NCBI RefSeq assembly: GCF_037975245.1
Contig: NC_092580.1
Span: forward strand, 29,787,501 to 29,851,500
Source of the DNA: Apostichopus japonicus
Lineage: Eukaryota; Echinodermata; Holothuroidea; Aspidochirotida; Stichopodidae
DNA length: 64,000 nt
Direction of reading: 5' to 3'
Made by a program: the position numbers and the translations under genes. Under the pieces are notes generated by a model. It ran no database searches and was not told where the DNA came from. It worked only from the letters and a program-made list of their open reading frames with translations. Below, piece by piece: positions 61,601-64,000 of the stretch (the first letter of the stretch is position 1; each line of letters opens with the position of its first letter).

Positions 61601-62434
61601 AAAACGCTTTTCTTTACGAAATGAAATGAAATGAAATGGAATGGAATGGAATGGAATGGAATGGAATGGAATGGAATGGAATGGAATGGAATGGAATGGA
61701 ATGGAATGGAATGGAATGGAATGGAATGGAATGGAATGGAATGGAATGGAATGGAATGGAATGGAATGGAATGGAATGGAATGGAATGGGATGGGATGGG
61801 AGGGGAAGGGATGGGATGGGATGGCATGGGATGGCATGGGATGGCATGGCATGGCATGGCATGGGATGGCATGGCATGGCATGGCATGTAATGGAATATT
61901 TTTACTGATATATATTTCTTCTTTCTTTTGTAGGTCTGCAGTACTGCCTTTCTAATCAAAATTGTGGTGACCAGTACCCTCTTTCTCGTCTACCACCCAG
62001 AGCAGTTTCTAGCCAACTGGCACGCCTGGATTGGGACATTCCTCATTCCATCCATCGGTTTTCTGATAGGATTCATCTCTGCGTACAGTTTGCGTCTCCC
62101 TTATAAATTCTGCGTTGCCATCTCATTAGCTGTTGGAGCTACTAATGGTAACATGGTGGTCTCTCTAGCTTTGAAATCTGTTCACGATCAGGCCATTCTT
62201 GCACGTGTTTTACAAGTACCTGGGATATATGCAATACTTACACCGATACAAGGAATCCTCTGGGCATCACTTTTCAGACATTTTAAATATATCGACGATG
62301 ACAATCCAACAGTGTTTGGTAATGAATATGATTCTTCTAGTTTACAACTATCTCATTTTAATGAAAATATTGACGTTGATAAAGATGGTTATGAGGAGGA
62401 GGAGGATGAGGAGGGGGAAGATAACGGTGAGTGA
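58592..62434 (+). CDS. SLC10-like (bile acid:sodium symporter family) transporter, 3 exons
   Basis: Exons: 58592-58929, 59755-59965, 61934-62434; 349 aa, the usual SLC10 length. The exon 1-2 junction was chosen because TG|GTAAGC joined to CACCAACAG|T restores GDVSLCVLLSTLST, which aligns with the GDMNLSIVMTT region of the family; other junctions break it. Several hydrophobic segments follow the family order: about 19-42, 54-74, 84-106 and 112-135, one late in exon 2 (AILIPVGLGALL), then 187-203, 217-234, 242-262 and one near 275-290. The pore Gln62 is kept, but SPGGNLSN is SAPIAGYSC (residues 92-100) and ETGxQN is AVGATN (249-254), so the sodium sites are incomplete. The cytosolic tail ends in a run of acidic residues. 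The ATG overlaps a CRE; the frame stays open upstream to a possible acceptor at 58488, so a longer N-terminus is possible. Substrate cannot be inferred. Confidence 0.82.
59235..59480. repeat. Dispersed repeat segment in SLC10-like intron 1
   Basis: Similar to about 9595-9740: a GATGCAAAGTGGTG block, then GGAAGATTTTTCAACC and CATGTTATTCATTTATACC. It is followed by a G/C-rich piece (GGGATGGGACTGAGCCCC). Termini were not found. Confidence 0.55.
60236..60316 (-). repeat. tRNA-like SINE head (SLC10-like intron 2)
   Basis: The minus strand reads GGAGTGTTAACTCAGTGG then TTAACGCCGG, with B box GGTTCGAGTCA. The outer GGAGTG/CACTCC can pair, but the T-arm strands do not, so it is a tRNA-derived fragment rather than a working tRNA. 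Confidence 0.55.
60660..61628 (+). pseudogene. Tx1/L1-type LINE ORF2 C-terminal remnant
   Basis: Conceptual fragments in shifting frames follow the order of the region C-terminal to the reverse transcriptase in L1/Tx1-like LINEs: SLTAIRKVLLIKTVVISRLV, LLTVLPNSPDHF, then NKPEIVKRSILCNKISNGGL, NMINVIGF, DVCRAWLNLKFRPP, and near the end KIQVLQFWFTHRLLGKNAFL. Multiple stops and frameshifts make it dead. It sits in intron 2 of the SLC10-like gene in the same orientation and abuts a pentamer satellite. Confidence 0.75.
61618..61891. repeat. (GGAAT)n pentanucleotide satellite
   Basis: GAAAT units (61618-61637) pass into near-perfect GGAAT (about 61635-61785) and then into GGGAT/GGCAT variants to 61891. 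The graded variants suggest stepwise expansion. The array ends about 40 bp before the acceptor of SLC10-like exon 3. It is open in three frames on each strand by composition only. Confidence 0.97.
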
Positions 62435-63968
62435 ATGTTACGGAAGGCACGATATTATTTTGATATCTTCCAGACTGTAGCAAACACATGGGTAGCCGCG
62501 CAGATTGTGATTTTATATAGTTTTTTTTTATATTGAATATCTTTTCTGAGATATGGACCTTTAGACATTGTAAATCCATCTACTTCTTGAGGAGCAAATT
62601 TTCTTTAGTAAAATTAGATTTTGTTTTACAATTCTTTAACATTTTTTTTCTAAGAAAATAGTGGTGTTTAATTTCTTCCATTTATATATAGAAAATATGG
62701 CAGCTCTAAAACGTCAAATTATGTATCAATAACTGTTCATCTCATTCTTTGTTCTTTCTCTTTATTCTTAATTACCATGACAACTATATATTTGGATAAC
62801 AATTAACATTCTCATTATCCGTGGATGATCCATGTCAATTCAATGTTTTTTCATGGGTTATAGCAAAACAAATATCCAATTCACTTTATTTGACCTCTCA
62901 CCTTTGACCTTTGGTTCTGCGAGACACAAGTTCCCACCATTGGCACCTTCCCAAAACGTTAGAAAAAAATTGGTTCAGCTGTTTAGGAGGTGTTTCTGAC
63001 ACACGTTGCGATAATAATATGCATCTGACCTCAAAACACGTTACCCTTGACTTCGGTTCCCATGACAACCGCATTTGTGGTAGTAATTGACATTTCCATT
63101 ATACCTGTGACGATTCCATTCCGCTTGGAGTAACCAAAAGTAGACTTGGAGCAAACAGGTGTGACGTCATGGTTGCACACTGATAAATAATGATTTGTTT
63201 TCCCTTAAAATTTACGTCAAATTTATACTCCACAATTGTATGCAACCATAATGTGAATGTACCATAGGTATTGGTATTTTATGAACTGCACATCCCCTTT
63301 AGACAAACTAGTAACCAATTATACCCAAGCCAAGGTCAAATCAATAGACTGAAAAATAAAGAAAAAACCAAACATTATTTGTCAATGTGCTTATATATGT
63401 GCAACTATGACATCACTGTCCTGTTTGCTTCAAGTTCACTTTTAGTAAATATCAGATAACTTCAACTGTCATTATCTTAAAAACGGTACATAGGAATTGA
63501 ATGCAAATTTCACTAGAATGCTTAGATTATGTTCCTATGTAAGATATCAAAAAGACATTTTGACCTGGACTATTCTTTTAATTTGCCCTGGTCTGGCAAT
63601 TCTATTGTTCTTTTCTGGTCGAGATAAAGTTTGATAAATAGGAAGACTTTTTATTTTCCTATTTTTCCGTATCAACTGTTTTGCCTTGGACAATTCGTTC
63701 CAAAGCTTTTAAAGAACAGATTGGCTATATGATTGGGAGGGGCAGATGAAGGACAGGCAATGTTGCGGGTAATAGCTGATGTACTACAAGGTTAGTGTTA
63801 GTGGAATGCCTCGCCAGCGATATTATCTACAAAGCAAAGGTCACTACTGGTATGTCCAGAGGTTCGAAACCGGTAAGGAAGGTCGTAATTCCACTGTAGG
63901 CGTTTGTCACCTGTATCGAACAATACTAGTTCTGTTTTTGGTGACATATTTTGCCTTACTCTAGAGAT

Positions 63969-63971
<3 letters not shown>
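62435..63971. other. 3' flank of the SLC10-like gene, no further gene recognised
   Basis: The probable 3' untranslated region and flank. An AATAAA at 63355-63360 is a possible polyadenylation signal. The stretch at 62890-63070 contains several TGACCT/TTGACC words like those in the repeat at 32880-33270. Confidence 0.45.

Positions 63972-63997
<26 letters not shown>
63972..63997. repeat. (TA)n microsatellite at window edge
   Basis: TA dinucleotide run reaching the last bases of the window. Confidence 0.9.

Positions 63998-64000
<3 letters not shown>

Noticed and set aside
61580-61959. Open frames rich in MEWNG or SIPFH repeats
   Set aside because: Products of the GGAAT satellite in several frames at once; not protein genes.

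Overview
This is an AT-rich, repeat-rich animal nuclear genomic window. It has long spliced genes with GT-AG introns and no prokaryotic organisation. The genes and the tRNA-type SINE, LINE, Penelope-like and hAT/MITE content fit a marine invertebrate, perhaps a deuterostome such as an echinoderm. That placement is an inference; nothing here fixes the species.

Four protein genes could be assembled exon by exon with consistent phases. (1) Pleckstrin (PH-DEP-PH), plus strand, 9 coding exons, 17414-30551, 366 aa. (2) ZMYND10/DNAAF7, a dynein-arm assembly factor with a C-terminal MYND finger, minus strand, 12 coding exons, 47665 down to 36630, 446 aa. (3) DCPS, the scavenger m7GpppX diphosphatase, plus strand, 4 exons, 47976-50784, 334 aa, head-to-head with ZMYND10 across about 300 bp. 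(4) An SLC10-like (bile-acid/sodium symporter family) membrane protein, plus strand, 3 exons, 58592-62434, 349 aa. They do not form a pathway. The only close architectural link is the shared ZMYND10/DCPS promoter interval, which holds a near-consensus RFX X-box.

Layout: 1-17.4 kb is gene-free, with simple repeats, several short DNA transposons and a CR1-like LINE remnant. 17.4-31 kb is pleckstrin, with a 22-bp minisatellite in intron 2 and another short-unit array 3' of the gene. 31-36.5 kb is intergenic, with a transposon nested inside another. 36.6-50.8 kb is the ZMYND10/DCPS pair. 50.8-58.5 kb is intergenic with two short DNA transposons. 58.5-62.4 kb is the SLC10-like gene, whose second intron carries a decayed Tx1/L1-type LINE ending in a GGAAT pentamer satellite.

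No new enzymatic system was found. The most unusual signals are structural. First, the 3' ends of two ZMYND10 exons are tandemly duplicated into their downstream introns; one forms a 69-bp array with five copies of the same splice donor. Second, a 350-bp inverted repeat brackets ZMYND10 exon 5. Third, there is a set of hAT-like MITEs, six copies with perfect or 7/8-matching 8-bp target duplications. Their families have different ends but share internal sequence modules and carry the poly-G/poly-C tracts.
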